From: Plecoglossus altivelis
Lineage: Eukaryota; Chordata; Actinopteri; Osmeriformes; Plecoglossidae
Direction of reading: 5' to 3'
Assembly (NCBI GenBank): GCA_036571765.1
Contig: BROE01000023.1
Span: 5,271,581-5,335,580, forward strand
Length of the DNA: 64,000 nt
Shown here: one piece after another, positions 52,229 through 63,993 of the stretch
Position numbering within the stretch: the stretch's first letter is position 1
Layout: each line of letters begins with the position of its first letter
Notes under the pieces: model-generated
Databases searched by the model: none
The model's input: only the letters and a program-made list of their open reading frames with translations
What the model was told of the DNA's origin: nothing
Position numbers and translations under genes: made by a program

Positions 52229-52468
52229 TTGCTTGTCATTTTTGTCTCTGCAGAAATTAAAATATAACATGGTAAAATGATATGGAGCGCCATTTGTTTC
52301 TTCTTCGTGGTGGGTTTCTTGAGAGTTGGTGGCTAGCGGTGTCATTTGCACATCAAGGGTGGTCATTACGAAGACCAAAGGTTGTCTTCCAGAAAGCTAT
52401 GTTCTCGAGTTCAACATTGTTCTACTCTTCACCCATGTCAACGACTGTGTGTGGAATTGCATGTGTGC

Positions 52469-52469
<1 letters not shown>

Positions 52470-52507
<38 letters not shown>
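52470..52507. repeat. (TG)19 microsatellite
   Basis: Uninterrupted TG run, the first long microsatellite after the gene. Confidence 0.95.
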
Positions 52508-52508
<1 letters not shown>

Positions 52509-54138
52509 TATCTCCCCATACTGTATGTCTGGTTGATGCATGAGGTAATTACTAGCCAGGTAATTAGAGATCCATTCTGCTCCATTCCCTGCGCTCTGAT
52601 TAGCACTAGCACAAGCACACTTGGCCCACCCCACACACAAACACATACCACTAATGGAGTTACAAAGCATGATAAAATTACATTCCCCTGGTTCAATCAT
52701 TTGTGAAACTTTTCTCGGGATTCATGTTGTGCATTAAAATAATACCACACTAAATGTGATGGATTTGTGAAGATCGACAAGCAACTTTTACTCTTGGTTG
52801 CTGTGCGTATTACAAAGTGTCACTTCATCAAACGTGAGAACAGTGTGATTAGGAACAGTGTAAATCTATGCTTTCTTTAGCCCGAAAATATTGCATCTAT
52901 TGCAAAGTCTGTGCATTCCAATCTCCAGTGTACTCAAGCTACATAAAATGATTTCCAGCATGAATTGCAGTAAATATTTACATATAAAATAGTCATATTT
53001 TATGTTTGTTTTCAAAAGAAATAACAGCACTTAGGTCATAAGATGGTACATGTTGTAGATAGAATTAAGCAGACATTCTAAGAAAGGGCCTCATTTTCAT
53101 GTTATTTGAAATCGTTAGAATCGCCTGCCATGGAATAATCAGCTAAAAAAATATAAATTTTCAATCTAGAGGGAGGACGCTTAAGACAAATTAGAATAAA
53201 TGTGAACATAATTAATGTTTAGGCAATGCATATCAATGACCTGTTTCTATGATTTGAAACATTCATCCTAGTTTATAAATAATTTAAGGGCTTAGTGGCT
53301 GTGGCGCTTCCATTTGAAAACATTGGAGTAGCTTTGTGTGTGCTCTACACTTATTTATTTCTTATATATATATATTTTAAAAAAGTTTCTGGTTTTACCA
53401 AAATCAATGCCCGATAGGCAGGGCACGGTTCTTGTGATTCGGCAATCTCTCAATTCTATTGGTTGAATCCGTGTTAATATCAATAATAACTTACGCGTAT
53501 GCACTTACACACTCAAAGTAGAATTATTGTCGTGTCTGAGCGTAACGCACCTTTATTTTGATTTGTAAAGAGGAGATTGGAGAGATGAGAGGAGAACGGA
53601 TGATCCCTAAAGAGCAGGGAGAGAAAGACGAGAGGGAATGAGATCAAAGGTAGAATTGAGGCTCGTTAATAAAACCATTGATTACCATGCAGAAAGCAAA
53701 CTCTGAAATTATGGTTTTATGAAACACCTTCCCCATGCAAACTTGGCTGTGCGAAAGGAATGCAGACAATCTGATCAGTGATATGAAGTCATCCATAAAA
53801 CATAGAGCAATAGCTATACAATATTTCACCATTTACGATTCTCTTTGTCTTAAAATTTTATTTTTCAGGACCAACCAGGGGAAATTATATCAACAGAAGA
53901 GCATTTAGTGCTTTGTTAAATTGATTTTTATTTCATATTTATTTTATTGATGCGCTGGGAGATGAAGAGATGGAGAACTTTTATGCGTTCTGGATAGAGC
54001 AAATAAACAGCCTTAAACAAAAACCCCCTGTAATAACTTTGATTTAATTGCGATCATATAAATTCTATCATCGTTTATTTTTCAGACGATCACACCTCTG
54101 AGGATGATGTTTTATAGGACAGTCACAAAGTATGACAA

Positions 54139-54140
<2 letters not shown>

Positions 54141-54185
<45 letters not shown>
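54141..54185. repeat. (CA)22 microsatellite
   Basis: Uninterrupted CA run. Confidence 0.95.
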
Positions 54186-54187
<2 letters not shown>

Positions 54188-54375
54188 AGATAAATATTTT
54201 GATGTGCTTATGTCTGTTCTTCCTCACCTAGCTTGAGCTATCCTTTATATGCCCTGTGCTTCTATGTGTGTGTTATACAGTGAAACATCATGTGTGGACG
54301 TCTACAATGAGCCAGAAAAAATACACGGTTCTGCTGTCCTTAATGGATAGTATCCAAAGGCCAACCACTATGTAG

Positions 54376-54460
54376 GCTGGCCATTGGCGGAGTGGTACAG
54401 TAAGCCTGAAAGGTGTCTGTCAAGGGTGGGAAGGTCACTAGTTGTATTACCTGGGGAGGT
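54376..54460 (+). mobile_element. tRNA-derived SINE-like relic
   Basis: TGGCGGAGTGG at 54385-54395 is a perfect pol III box A. TCACTAGTTGTATTACC (54435-54451) resembles the TCACTGGTTCGAATCCC box B context, degenerate at the GTTCGA core. The roughly 55-base spacing fits a tRNA head. The tail and family are not identified. It could also be a decayed tRNA pseudogene. Confidence 0.4.
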
Positions 54461-54746
54461 TCGTGCTGCGCCAAAGTAACACTTGGTACCATACCCACAA
54501 TGACAGGGGGGCCAGCGCATGTTTGGGCTCAAGAGAGATACGTGAGCCGAGACAGAGGGGATATCGATCACACGTTTCTATTTAGTCATAGTGTAGTTGC
54601 TTTGTCGAGTTGGGGCCATTCTGGCAGAATGTATTGGAGCTGTAGAGAAGATTGGATTAATGAGAAATGATTACTGTCCTGTGTGGTGGAAAGAAGTAGA
54701 GAAGGGGGGGGGATTCCAAGAAGTGGAAGAAATGAGATGAGAATAA

Positions 54747-54790
<44 letters not shown>

Positions 54791-54808
54791 AGAGAGAGAG
54801 AGAGAGAA
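54747..54808. repeat. (GA)n microsatellite
   Basis: GA with GAAA interruptions. Confidence 0.95.
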
Positions 54809-54916
54809 CAGGAAATCAGAAGATGTAGAGGGTGTCGTGAAATACTAGTCATCTATGACGATGACTGAACCATGCTGCTCTCTTAAGCAACTCAGGTCGC
54901 CCTGGACCTTCTATTT

Positions 54917-54920
<4 letters not shown>

Positions 54921-54991
<71 letters not shown>
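54921..54991. repeat. (AC)35 microsatellite
   Basis: About 70 uninterrupted bases of AC, the longest pure dinucleotide run in the window. Confidence 0.95.
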
Positions 54992-54992
<1 letters not shown>

Positions 54993-55479
54993 AATAATGA
55001 TCTTCCCTCCAGGACCACACTCTCCTCCAGACAAACCACTATTACTGCAAGACATTTTGAGAGCCAAAATGGCATACAGGAAGTGGCTGGGCTATCCTCA
55101 CTTTGGTGGCAGCACAAACAAGCTCTCCAACATCTAACCTATTTGCCAACCTCACAGGACATAGCACACAGACCTGAGATTGACGGTCTAGTAGGTAAAC
55201 TCCAAAATCCATTCTGAAAACACCATCATATGGATTACTTATCTTTCCACGAAGATATCCATAATATACCATACTGTATTGTATATCACATCAGAGGCTG
55301 TTTCATTAAGACTGCAATTGAAGCTCAGCATCCCCAAAAATGTGAAAAATGAATGGTCTGTTAACATTTGAAACGGGTTGGAACACGTTCATCTCAAAGA
55401 CGAGTTCGTTCCGAATCAGACACTCATCGATTACCTCAATTATCCTCATGCATTTCCCCCAGCGTCACAGTACACATCC

Positions 55480-56067
55480 TCATTGAAAACTATCTTCCAT
55501 TGATTTCAATGGGGCTGTAGTTTTAGTGAGTGCCTCGAAACAATACGGTGATTGGATACACGCTACGATTATGTCCCGCCCACGGACGCTCAGCGTCTCT
55601 GGGTTTGAACGGAGGAGTGGGCTGGCCTTGACGCCCGGCTTCTGCGTGAGGATTGGATGGTCTGTCAAAAGACTGCTTATCCTTTTGATTGACAGCAACT
55701 CGTACTATAAGTTTTCGCCGAAGCTATTCGATTTCAGTCCCACGGTACGTTTGACAGGTGTAATTGAAAGGCAAACTGTTGCACTCTAGTTGTTGCTATA
55801 TACGTGGCGAAGTTGCTAGCCAATTTTCATCAATAGACACCACATTTCTTGTTTCAGTTCAACCTAATTCACACATTTCGTCTGTCCAGTTTAGTATCGT
55901 TTTGTTAGATTGTTCACCAGGCTGGTGTTGTAGCGGTGAATTTGCGGCTTGCTAACTACACACGACGGCAAACGTAGGGCAGAATTTGCGTGTAAATAAA
56001 CGAAAACCTTTTATGCCGTTGACCAACAATGAGCCTCCCCTCTTTGAAAGACCAGCAGCGGCCACTG
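55480..56067 (-). mobile_element. hAT-like DNA transposon relic (probably non-autonomous)
   Basis: Read on the minus strand, the right edge begins CAGTGGCCGCTGCTGG at 56067, followed by TCTTTCAAAGAGGGGAGGCT. CAGTGGCGGCTG-type ends followed by such sequence are, from memory, typical of fish hAT elements. Inside lie the palindrome CCATTGATTTCAATGG (55497-55512) and a CpG-rich unique stretch (55560-55790). No transposase motif is visible. The other terminus and an exact 8-base target duplication were not found, so the left boundary is a guess. An open frame at 55526-55789 inside it has no recognised domain. Confidence 0.4.
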
Positions 56068-56136
56068 CATCTCATGCAGGTATCACTACTGTTAACCAGA
56101 TCCACAACAGTATGATGAATGCAAGTTGAAACCCTG

Positions 56137-56138
<2 letters not shown>

Positions 56139-56199
<61 letters not shown>

Positions 56200-56255
56200 C
56201 TCTCTCTGACTCTCTCTCTGACTCTCTCTCTGACTCTCTCTCTGACTCTCTCTCT
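56139..56255. repeat. (CT)n tract followed by a 12-base tandem repeat
   Basis: CT to 56195, then GACTCTCTCTCT in five perfect 12-base units starting at 56196, 56208, 56220, 56232 and 56244. Confidence 0.95.
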
Positions 56256-57139
56256 CACTACATATATATCTCCCTACACTCTTTATGTGTTTCACTTGCA
56301 GCTCAGGTAACTGTGAATCAGACCAGATTGGCTACGTTTAGCCTCTCCCAAGGTCTGGAAATGACTTGAATTGCCGAGTGCTACATAAGTGATATATGTT
56401 GCTTGACCTTGCCAGTGTCTATTCGCCGATATGAGATTCATATCTTTTTTTCTCTCGCTCATTCTCTCTTTCTCCCCCCCCCAATCTGGTTTTCTTTCCC
56501 TAAGGGAACCACAGGAATTCTCCTCAGTGCGCTGTCTTGTATGAGCTGTGCCAAAGGAAGAGAGCATCGAGACAGAGACAAATAGATTCACTGAGGTACT
56601 GTAGACTCTTCCTGTTGCTCCATTGCTGTTGTGCACACTCACTACATCCAGGGAAATTCTAGGCCCTTTATTTCTCCTCCATTATTAATTCCCTCCGTAG
56701 GTGGATTTGTATGTGTTACCCTGAATTAAGAGTCATTGTTATTGTTCGTAGCGTATGTATGGGATACACTACTGATTCATGGAATATATACTTCTGAGCG
56801 TGTCATGGTAGATAAGCACAAACACACATTCTCTCAAACCGATGTGGAGACAGGTGCATTCTGGTACACAATCAAACAACTTTCCTGCTCTCTCACCCCA
56901 CCAACGCTGGCGTCCTCCTCTGTCTTTCTCTCTCCTTTCCCTCCCTGGCTCTCACACTGGGGGTTTCAGCGGGATTCGGGCAGGGCGTCCTCATCCCGTA
57001 GGTATATGTGGTGTCCTGAATGCCTGACTCAGTGATTGGCTTGGGCCCAGGGCAGAGATATATTACATTCTGACACTTTGATAGACATGGCCTTTTTCAT
57101 CTGCTCCTGGCCATCCTCTCTCCCTCTATGCTCCGTTTC

Positions 57140-57219
57140 TTTCCATCTCTCTCTCTTTCTCTCTCTCTCTCCCTCTCTCTCTTACCCTCCTCTCTCCCTC
57201 TATGCTCCATTTCTTTCCA

Positions 57220-57267
<48 letters not shown>

Positions 57268-57275
57268 CCCTCTCT
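57140..57275. repeat. CT-rich tract with a duplicated segment
   Basis: CTCTCCCTCTATGCTCC occurs at about 57116 and 57192 (76-base offset), each followed by the same TTTCTTTCCATC word and a CT run. Confidence 0.85.
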
Positions 57276-57804
57276 CTCCCTCCACCCTCCACCGTGGTGC
57301 AGTGCAGTGCCCTATCCAGCTGCATCGAAGCCTGATCTTACAGATAGTCCTCAGCTGATCGCGGGCCCCTATGTTGAATCATCCGATTCAATCATCACGC
57401 TGCGGGCAACAGCAACGTAGTATAGCTCGAGCATACAGCTGCACTGAACAGCTTGACAAGTTGGACCGAAAAGCACACGCGTTATTGTACAGTGCGCGAC
57501 CAAGACTTCCGAGGCTTGCGTTGATCCACCTGTCCTTGCGTCGGTCCTGTATTTGCAAAGCGTTGTTGACATATCGGTCACGCTCGCGCGGGGGACCTAA
57601 TTCCATCTCTCCGAGTTATCGATCTCCCTCCTGATCTCTTCGACGGATTTACACAACCTTGTTTACATATACAGCTCATTTGCATATTAAAGCCACCGTG
57701 TCCACCGCTAGCATAGGGGCGTCATGAATAATTCATCCTGTACGACTGCCCCTATGGATAAAGCAGGTGGTCAATGGGAACCAAGGTTGTATGTGCATCC
57801 TTGT

Positions 57805-57806
<2 letters not shown>

Positions 57807-57859
<53 letters not shown>

Positions 57860-57861
57860 CA
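57807..57861. repeat. (GT)n microsatellite ending in GCGCGCGC
   Basis: More than 50 bases of GT, then GCGCGCGCATGC. The alternation is strict, so this is a Z-DNA candidate. Confidence 0.95.
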
Positions 57862-59224
57862 TGCTTTTTGTGTCGGTACAGTACAATCTGTTATCCCATG
57901 ATTTGGTCGTTTACCTTGGCCAATTAATTAGCTAATAGGATGCTCTCTAAGGATCGATTCATCGACGTGGCCATGTGCTCTCTGCGTTCGCCGAAGAAGG
58001 ATTGGAGGGAAATTAAGATAATCTGTTCGTCTGCAGTCCCCGTGGGCCTTTCCCCTGGTCTCTTTCTAATCGCTCCAGGAGACGCCATGCGCCATGCGCG
58101 CTGCTCTGGTGTTTTCGGCGCATGTTTGCATGGCCTGCGCATTCAGAGCACATACGCTCTGCGTTCCACGCTCCTCTTTTTCTGGGTCGTTGTGTCGTGT
58201 TGCGTCTGAGTATGCATGTACCGTATGTATGTTTTTCGACATGTTTGCGCGTGATTAGTGTTCTCTTGGGGGTTCTCGACGTCCTCCGGTTGAATACATA
58301 TTCATAAATATGGCTGCCTTGCCGGTAATCGTATTCATTTCTTTTCTGTTCTGTTTATTTGGAGTAATGGGGTCAGAATAGTTTTTTTAGGGAGAGCTTC
58401 GCCGTGTTGTCGTCAAACGATCACCTTCTAGGAACACAGTGGTTATTTGCCGAAGCTTCTTCAACAAACTGACGATGACTGACACGGGAAGGAGCTTCAG
58501 GTTGATTCTCGCAGGGATGGCATGTGTACGGCGCACGTTGCGATCGTCTCTCCCCGGACCGCGTGGCGAATGACAGGCTGTTTAAGATGACTTGACCCAG
58601 AGGGGCCTTTGAAAAGATTCTCCGCGACATCTCCGCGAGAGGTACGCGAAACACTTTTCCATTTTTTTTCCAACCACCTTTTTTATTCGAGAATACAGTG
58701 ATGGCACTCTCTGCGTCTCCACCCCCCACTACCCTGACTCTCTCTGGAACCCCTTGTCGCTGTTCCCTCTGCGTTCTTCTGGCTTTGTTTACTTCCTGTT
58801 TCCCTGCCGCCCTCCACCCCCTCCGCCCCCTCCTCCTGTGGGACGCTGGAGTGTGGTGTACCCCCCTGAGGGCAGTGCTGGCCCCCTGCTCACTCTGTGA
58901 CGGCTGTTCCTTTCCCAGTGTGGAGAGAAAGGTTCGTTTGGGAAATCAACCCACTGTATGAATGCATGCATGCACAAACACACACACATATATTCATGCA
59001 TGCATGCTCATGGAATATAGGTTCAGCTAGCACACAATGTATGCACACACACATATTATGCGCAAAAAATGCACACACACACACACATGCACCCAACATG
59101 CTGAGACAAAGCACACACATCCATGTGGATTAAGGCCGTCAAACGGAAAAGCATGCATCCGCTAAGCATGGTTCTCTGCCTTAAAACCCCCTGGTATTAC
59201 TGACACGTGGCATGTTTACTTTCT

Positions 59225-59226
<2 letters not shown>

Positions 59227-59255
<29 letters not shown>
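59227..59255. repeat. (TA)n microsatellite
   Basis: TA run of about 29 bases followed by TATC repeats. Confidence 0.95.
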
Positions 59256-59258
<3 letters not shown>

Positions 59259-59398
59259 TATCTATCTATCTGTCTCTAGATATATTCATACATAACTACA
59301 TAACTGTGACAGATGACACGAGTGTCTACTCTCTCTGTTGGGGTGTCAGACTGCACATCAGGGCCAGCGAGACATTTGCAGAGGAAGGGAGGGGCACT

Positions 59399-59422
59399 CA
59401 CACACACACACACACACACACA
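59399..59422. repeat. (CA)n microsatellite
   Basis: CA run of 12 units; a second CA/CG-rich tract lies at 59505-59551. Confidence 0.95.
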
Positions 59423-59697
59423 AACAGATACGTACCTCTGTTCTTTGTAAACACAGGGTGAGTACGCACTTGCATATGCCAAGGCGGATTGCGTGACTGC
59501 ACGCGCGCACGCGCACGCACACACACGCACACACACACACACACGCACACACACCTTGGAAGGAGGATGTTGATGAACCCAGTGGAGCTCGAGCATAAGT
59601 GACAGTTGCTCAGTGTGTCAACAAGTGTTGTCATAATGGGGAAATACAATGGGCTGTGTTTAGCCTGGAGGAATCCAGAGAAGAGTCAGGCAGTGGA

Positions 59698-59850
59698 GAG
59701 AGAGAGGGAGGCAAGGAGAGAGAGAGAGGGAGGCAGGGAGGTAAAGTGAGAGGGACAGAGAGAGGCAGAGAGAGAAAGAGAGGGAGCGAATCAAGGAGAG
59801 AGAGTGAGAGGGACTGAGAGAGATGCAGGGAGAGAGAGAGAGAGTGAGGC
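59698..59850. repeat. GA-rich purine tract
   Basis: About 150 bases almost devoid of pyrimidines, GAGA with GGCA and GGGA interruptions. Confidence 0.9.
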
Positions 59851-60302
59851 GAACACGCACACTGTGTGGAGTGACACTAGAAATATCTACTATTGTATGA
59901 GCATTCTCTTACTAGTATATGTTTTGATTGGAAAAACAAGTTTTTTAATGTCATAAAAAAAGACCTATCACCTTAAAATCTTGTCAGAATTCTTCCAGGC
60001 CAGGTTTACTTGCGTCCGCCGTTGTGTGGTTCATGCGTGGTTCATTCTCTGGCATCTGCGGTCGAGCTGATGTTGAAATCACGGTGGAGTGCTAGTTGAC
60101 ACTGACTGATACAGCTGTCACTCTGACACTAATCTAGGGTTGACATGAAGGAACGGAGCGCCAGATCGTACAATGCTTTGACACGGAACTAAACCATTTC
60201 CAGCCACGCCGGGGCCGGCTGGAGTCGGAGAGAGACGTCAGCGGCATTGGATTACCGCGAATGTCTAAAAGGGGGTAATGACATTAAATTACAGTTTTCA
60301 TC

Positions 60303-60303
<1 letters not shown>

Positions 60304-60334
<31 letters not shown>

Positions 60335-60346
60335 GGGGGGGGGGGG
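60304..60346. repeat. (GA)n followed by G13
   Basis: GA run, then GGA and thirteen G bases. Confidence 0.9.
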
Positions 60347-60620
60347 CTGCGGGACAACAGCAACACACTTTTCTGACAGAATTATGGATGCTGGGATGGT
60401 TGCCTTTGTGCGTTGCGTGCGTTCACACGCCGGTGCTTCCGGCGGTAAAGATGTAAACAGGTTTGGAGAAATGGCCTCTGATGTTAGCCTGACGGAGCAG
60501 AGCGGAGGTAACTGCTGACTGGTGCATTTACAAAACACTCAGTCAATTGACGTCCCACAAAAGAGCAAAGGGGGGGGGGATCACCCAGCACTTTGTCTTG
60601 ACCTGGATGGATTTCCTTTT

Positions 60621-60647
60621 TGCACGCGCGCGTGTGTGCGCGCGCGC
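60621..60647. repeat. 27-base alternating purine-pyrimidine tract
   Basis: Strict TG/CG/CA alternation dominated by CG steps; a strong Z-DNA candidate. Confidence 0.85.
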
Positions 60648-60877
60648 TTACGAGTGTGTCGGGGTGTGTTGACGTGCGTGAGGCAATAGGAAGAAATCCG
60701 AGGGACTGCATTTCCCACTGTCAGCATTCCTGGGAGACCTTAACGGTTTATTTGTCATCCTATTGACACCTCTGATCACTCGCAAAGGTCAGCAGTCTAT
60801 CATATTGCGTTCTATCCTTCCGTTATTGACACAAGTGACCATGGAGAGAGGGGGGAGAGGAGCGAGATAGGGATGAG

Positions 60878-60880
<3 letters not shown>

Positions 60881-60909
<29 letters not shown>
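60881..60909. repeat. (GA)n microsatellite
   Basis: Uninterrupted GA run. Confidence 0.95.
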
Positions 60910-60912
<3 letters not shown>

Positions 60913-62449
60913 GAATGAGGGAAGGTTCTTGTTGGCAATGGCCCATATTTAATGGAGTGTAATCAGAATATTTCCATTCTTCACCCAACCGCCTGCTAAG
61001 CAGGCAGCGAGTCATCGTGAATGCAGAATAGCAAGAGAAGGACCGGGGAAACAAACACGACCGGCCAAAACAGCGACGAAAGGGGAGCGTATCGACCGCA
61101 GCCTTTTGTAGACTCGATGACGAATTTCCGACACGAACGGCGCTCAGTTCCCACCCATTCCGTCTGTCTCTCCCTCTCGCTCCTTTTGCTTTCCTGGATA
61201 CGCTTTTGCTCCCCTATCTCTACTCCTTCCACTTTCGCCTCCTCCTCTTTGGCAGGCTCGTCCCTTCCTTCCTTCCCTCCCGCTCTCCTTTCTGGCATCT
61301 TCCCCTCCCTGCTCTCGCATCACTGTCTGGTCGAAGGGCTTCAACACAGAGAGGGTAATGAGCGTTCATTGGTATTCCCTCTGCGCCTTCCCTCCATGCG
61401 TCCCTGTTGGGTCGCACCACTTCCCCTAACTTTAACGTTTTCAATTAGTCACCCGTCTTGAGGTTCTCCTTGAATCTCTCTCTCCTTACTCCTCCTCCGC
61501 CTCCTCCTCCTGCTCCTCCGTGTCCCCTTTGCTTTAAAGCAGAAACGTATATACCGTGCATTTTCCAAACCCTTGCAAGCACAGGATTCGGCCCTGCTTT
61601 CGCCTCCCTCCCTCCCGCAGCACGACCCTTGGGAGCGTTCCAACACCAGTTCTCTTTCGCATGGGAAAGAGTGGCTTTTGGCACCGTTTACAGCTCCGGA
61701 GGTCTCTTGTCAAAAGCCAGCCAGTAGCGTCTTGTTTTAAATGGCACTTTAAGAACCTGGTCGGTGGTCTGTCTTGGCCGCATCGATGTTCCAGAACTGG
61801 GCTTTGATATCAGTGCTGCTGCACTGTAGCCCCATTACTTGACATAATCCTATGTCACTGCAACAGTGATGTTTTGCTCTTGGAGGGCGTCTCGTCTTTC
61901 GTCTCTCCCCCTCTGAAGGCTGTTACCAGACCACTGACAGAGAGAGGAGGAGAGAAAGGAGGAGAGAGAGAGGAAGGAAGGGAATGAGAGAGAGAGAAAG
62001 AGGGGGGGTGAGAGCAAAAGATAGAGAGAGATAGAGAGAGAGAGAGACTTCCTCTGGAGTTCTGTAATCTCCTCAGAATCCTGCAGAGAGTATGACGGAC
62101 CCCCCTCCACTCCCACTCACTTACACAGCAAAGGCTGCACGGACACCGGGGGGAAGGGGGGTGGGGGCTTTATACAGGCCTGGGTGTGTGTGGCGCTTGA
62201 TTGTGTGCTTGTGCACACCCTGACTACACAGTCCTGGGCAGGTCCTATCGTGAAGGAAGGACACGGAAGATGAGACGCAAATAAAAAAGAAAAAAACAAG
62301 AAAACATGGGGGGGATTGTAACTAGGCTCCTGATGCTGACTGGCTCCAGCAGGTTCCACCACATTTTTCTCTCCTTTCATCCTCTCACAGAGTCCTGCGT
62401 CATGGGAACGCCCTGGCCCCCACAATTAAGTTTTTGCTCAGTGAGCCTG

Positions 62450-62530
62450 CACCAATGGCTCAATGGGCCGAGCATAAGATGGTCCTGCCGGTGATAAATG
62501 GCCTGGAAGACTGTTCACGTCCTCCGGATC
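62450..62530 (+). mobile_element. tRNA-like / SINE-like relic
   Basis: TGGCTCAATGG at 62456-62466, followed by GCCGAGCATAAG, resembles the D-arm and box A of a tRNA. GTTCACGTCC at 62513-62522 resembles box B, 57 bases later. No acceptor stem or body family was identified. Confidence 0.35.
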
Positions 62531-62633
62531 TAACCCAGGCATTCATTACACCAATTGGTATTGCATAGTCATCAATTTCCTTCTGCAGAGGGGGAGGGGG
62601 GGATTGTGGGGAGAAGATAGGGGGTGAGCAGGA

Positions 62634-62650
62634 GGGGGGGGGGGGGGGGG
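62634..62650. repeat. Poly-G run of 17
   Basis: Seventeen G bases in a wider G-rich stretch (62588-62650). Confidence 0.9.
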
Positions 62651-63639
62651 TTCCTCTGTACCAAGGGGAAGGGCGATTTTTTTGTTCCCTGCCAACTCGT
62701 GCTTTGACACTTCTTAGGGGTAGGATAGGCAGCAATTCTAAGCTTTAGGGAATAGAGAGATGCCGTAAACCGCTAAGAAGTCTTGCTTTGCGCTGTGAAA
62801 GACGGTTGGTTAAATAGAACATGGACATATTGTGTGTTTTACAGCTGCAGGTGTCTGTCCGTGATGGACTTCGACTTTAGTCCCAGATTCAAACCATGTC
62901 ATTGGAGATTCTACATTCCAGGAGCTTTCGTAATTCTTAAATCTGTGCGTGGGAAGGATTTTCCTCGATTTTTAAAGCCATTTTCGGGTCGGATTCAGAG
63001 TGTTCTGACATTGAGATAATAACCTAGAGGAGCGACTTGACTGAGTAGTCCATCTGGAATGGCCCAAGCATACTCCATCTGGCAAATCTTTCCACTTTAA
63101 CCTCCAAACACCTTTTATAAAGGAAATATATTTTCATTTTACCATCACACCCCCCCCACCCACCCCCAGCCTCTTCACTCACAAATGTAATTAGCTTGAC
63201 GGTCACTGCATCTAATCACCAGTGATATTTGTGCTCTAGTTGTAAACAGTGTACTTGTCTACTGTGACAGAAGTTGACGCGACAGCTAAACTTGCGAACG
63301 TATGTTTATTTTTGACTCCTCGGCCGCCTCAGTAATCCACGGATCTTTCTGATTGACGCTTCAAGTTTGCCTGGCTGGGGGTTTGGGAGATTCGGTTTGT
63401 TGACTTGCGCTTGAGGTCACCGCAGTCTATTTGGATACGGAATACGATGACGACTTCGGCACTTGGGAGTATTGGAGTTGGTCCCATGAATTCTCATGGT
63501 CGCTTGTCAAAAGATTTATACGTGCCGAGTTGAGAACAGACCGAAAAACAAAAAGCGGACGTTAGTTGGGTTTTTCTCCACGCTCGCTCGAACCACCGCA
63601 GCCTTGCACACATACAAAACACTTCTATTTCCGGGGGGT

Positions 63640-63656
63640 GGGGGGGGGGGGGGGGG
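63640..63656. repeat. Poly-G run of 17
   Basis: Seventeen G bases preceded by GGGGGGT; a C15 run follows at 63762-63776. Confidence 0.9.
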
Positions 63657-63930
63657 CGGCTGCTCGTTCTATTCGTTCTTTTCCCTTTCCCCCCGCCCAG
63701 CCCAGCACTCGGGTGCTGCAAACGAGAGCCCTCATTAGGGCCTCTCCATCTCTGTGCTCATCCCCCCCCCCCCCCCGACCCTCTTTGTCCGGCCAAAGGG
63801 TCACTTTGGAGAGAGCTCCTGAAGACGAGGTGACCCAGAGCTACTGCCATTAGAGAAGGCTGCTCACTTAACAGGCTGGAGGATCCTGCTTCAGGGCTCC
63901 CTCTCTCCTCGACTCTTCCCCACTGTCTGT

Positions 63931-63993
63931 TGGTGTCTCTCTCCTTCTGTCTCTGTCTCTCCCTCTCCCTCTCTCTCTGTCTCTCTCCCTCGC
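63931..63993. repeat. CT-rich microsatellite
   Basis: CTCT with GTCT and CCCT interruptions running to near the window end. Confidence 0.9.

Larger units (their letters stand above)
48061..52250 (+). other. pcdh7: Probable 3' untranslated region of the protocadherin gene
   Basis: After the TGA the sequence becomes progressively AT-rich, has no credible coding potential, and lacks long dinucleotide runs until 52470. It carries AATAAA at 49573-49578, 50541-50546, 50673-50678 and 52223-52228. Pumilio-type UGUANAUA sites are present at 49049-49056 and 52219-52226. An A-rich patch (50908-50945) and an A15 run near 51731 could prime oligo-dT internally. Protocadherin genes commonly have multi-kilobase 3' UTRs, so the most distal signal is the preferred end. 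The boundary is inferred, and shorter isoforms ending near 49.6 or 50.7 kb are plausible. Confidence 0.55.

Noticed and set aside
55526..55789. 87-residue open frame as a possible novel gene
   Set aside because: It lies inside the hAT-like relic, has no recognisable domain and no clear promoter or poly(A) arrangement of its own.
56139..56255. Regular 12-base array considered as a CRISPR-like array
   Set aside because: There are no spacers between units; it is a simple tandem repeat in vertebrate DNA.
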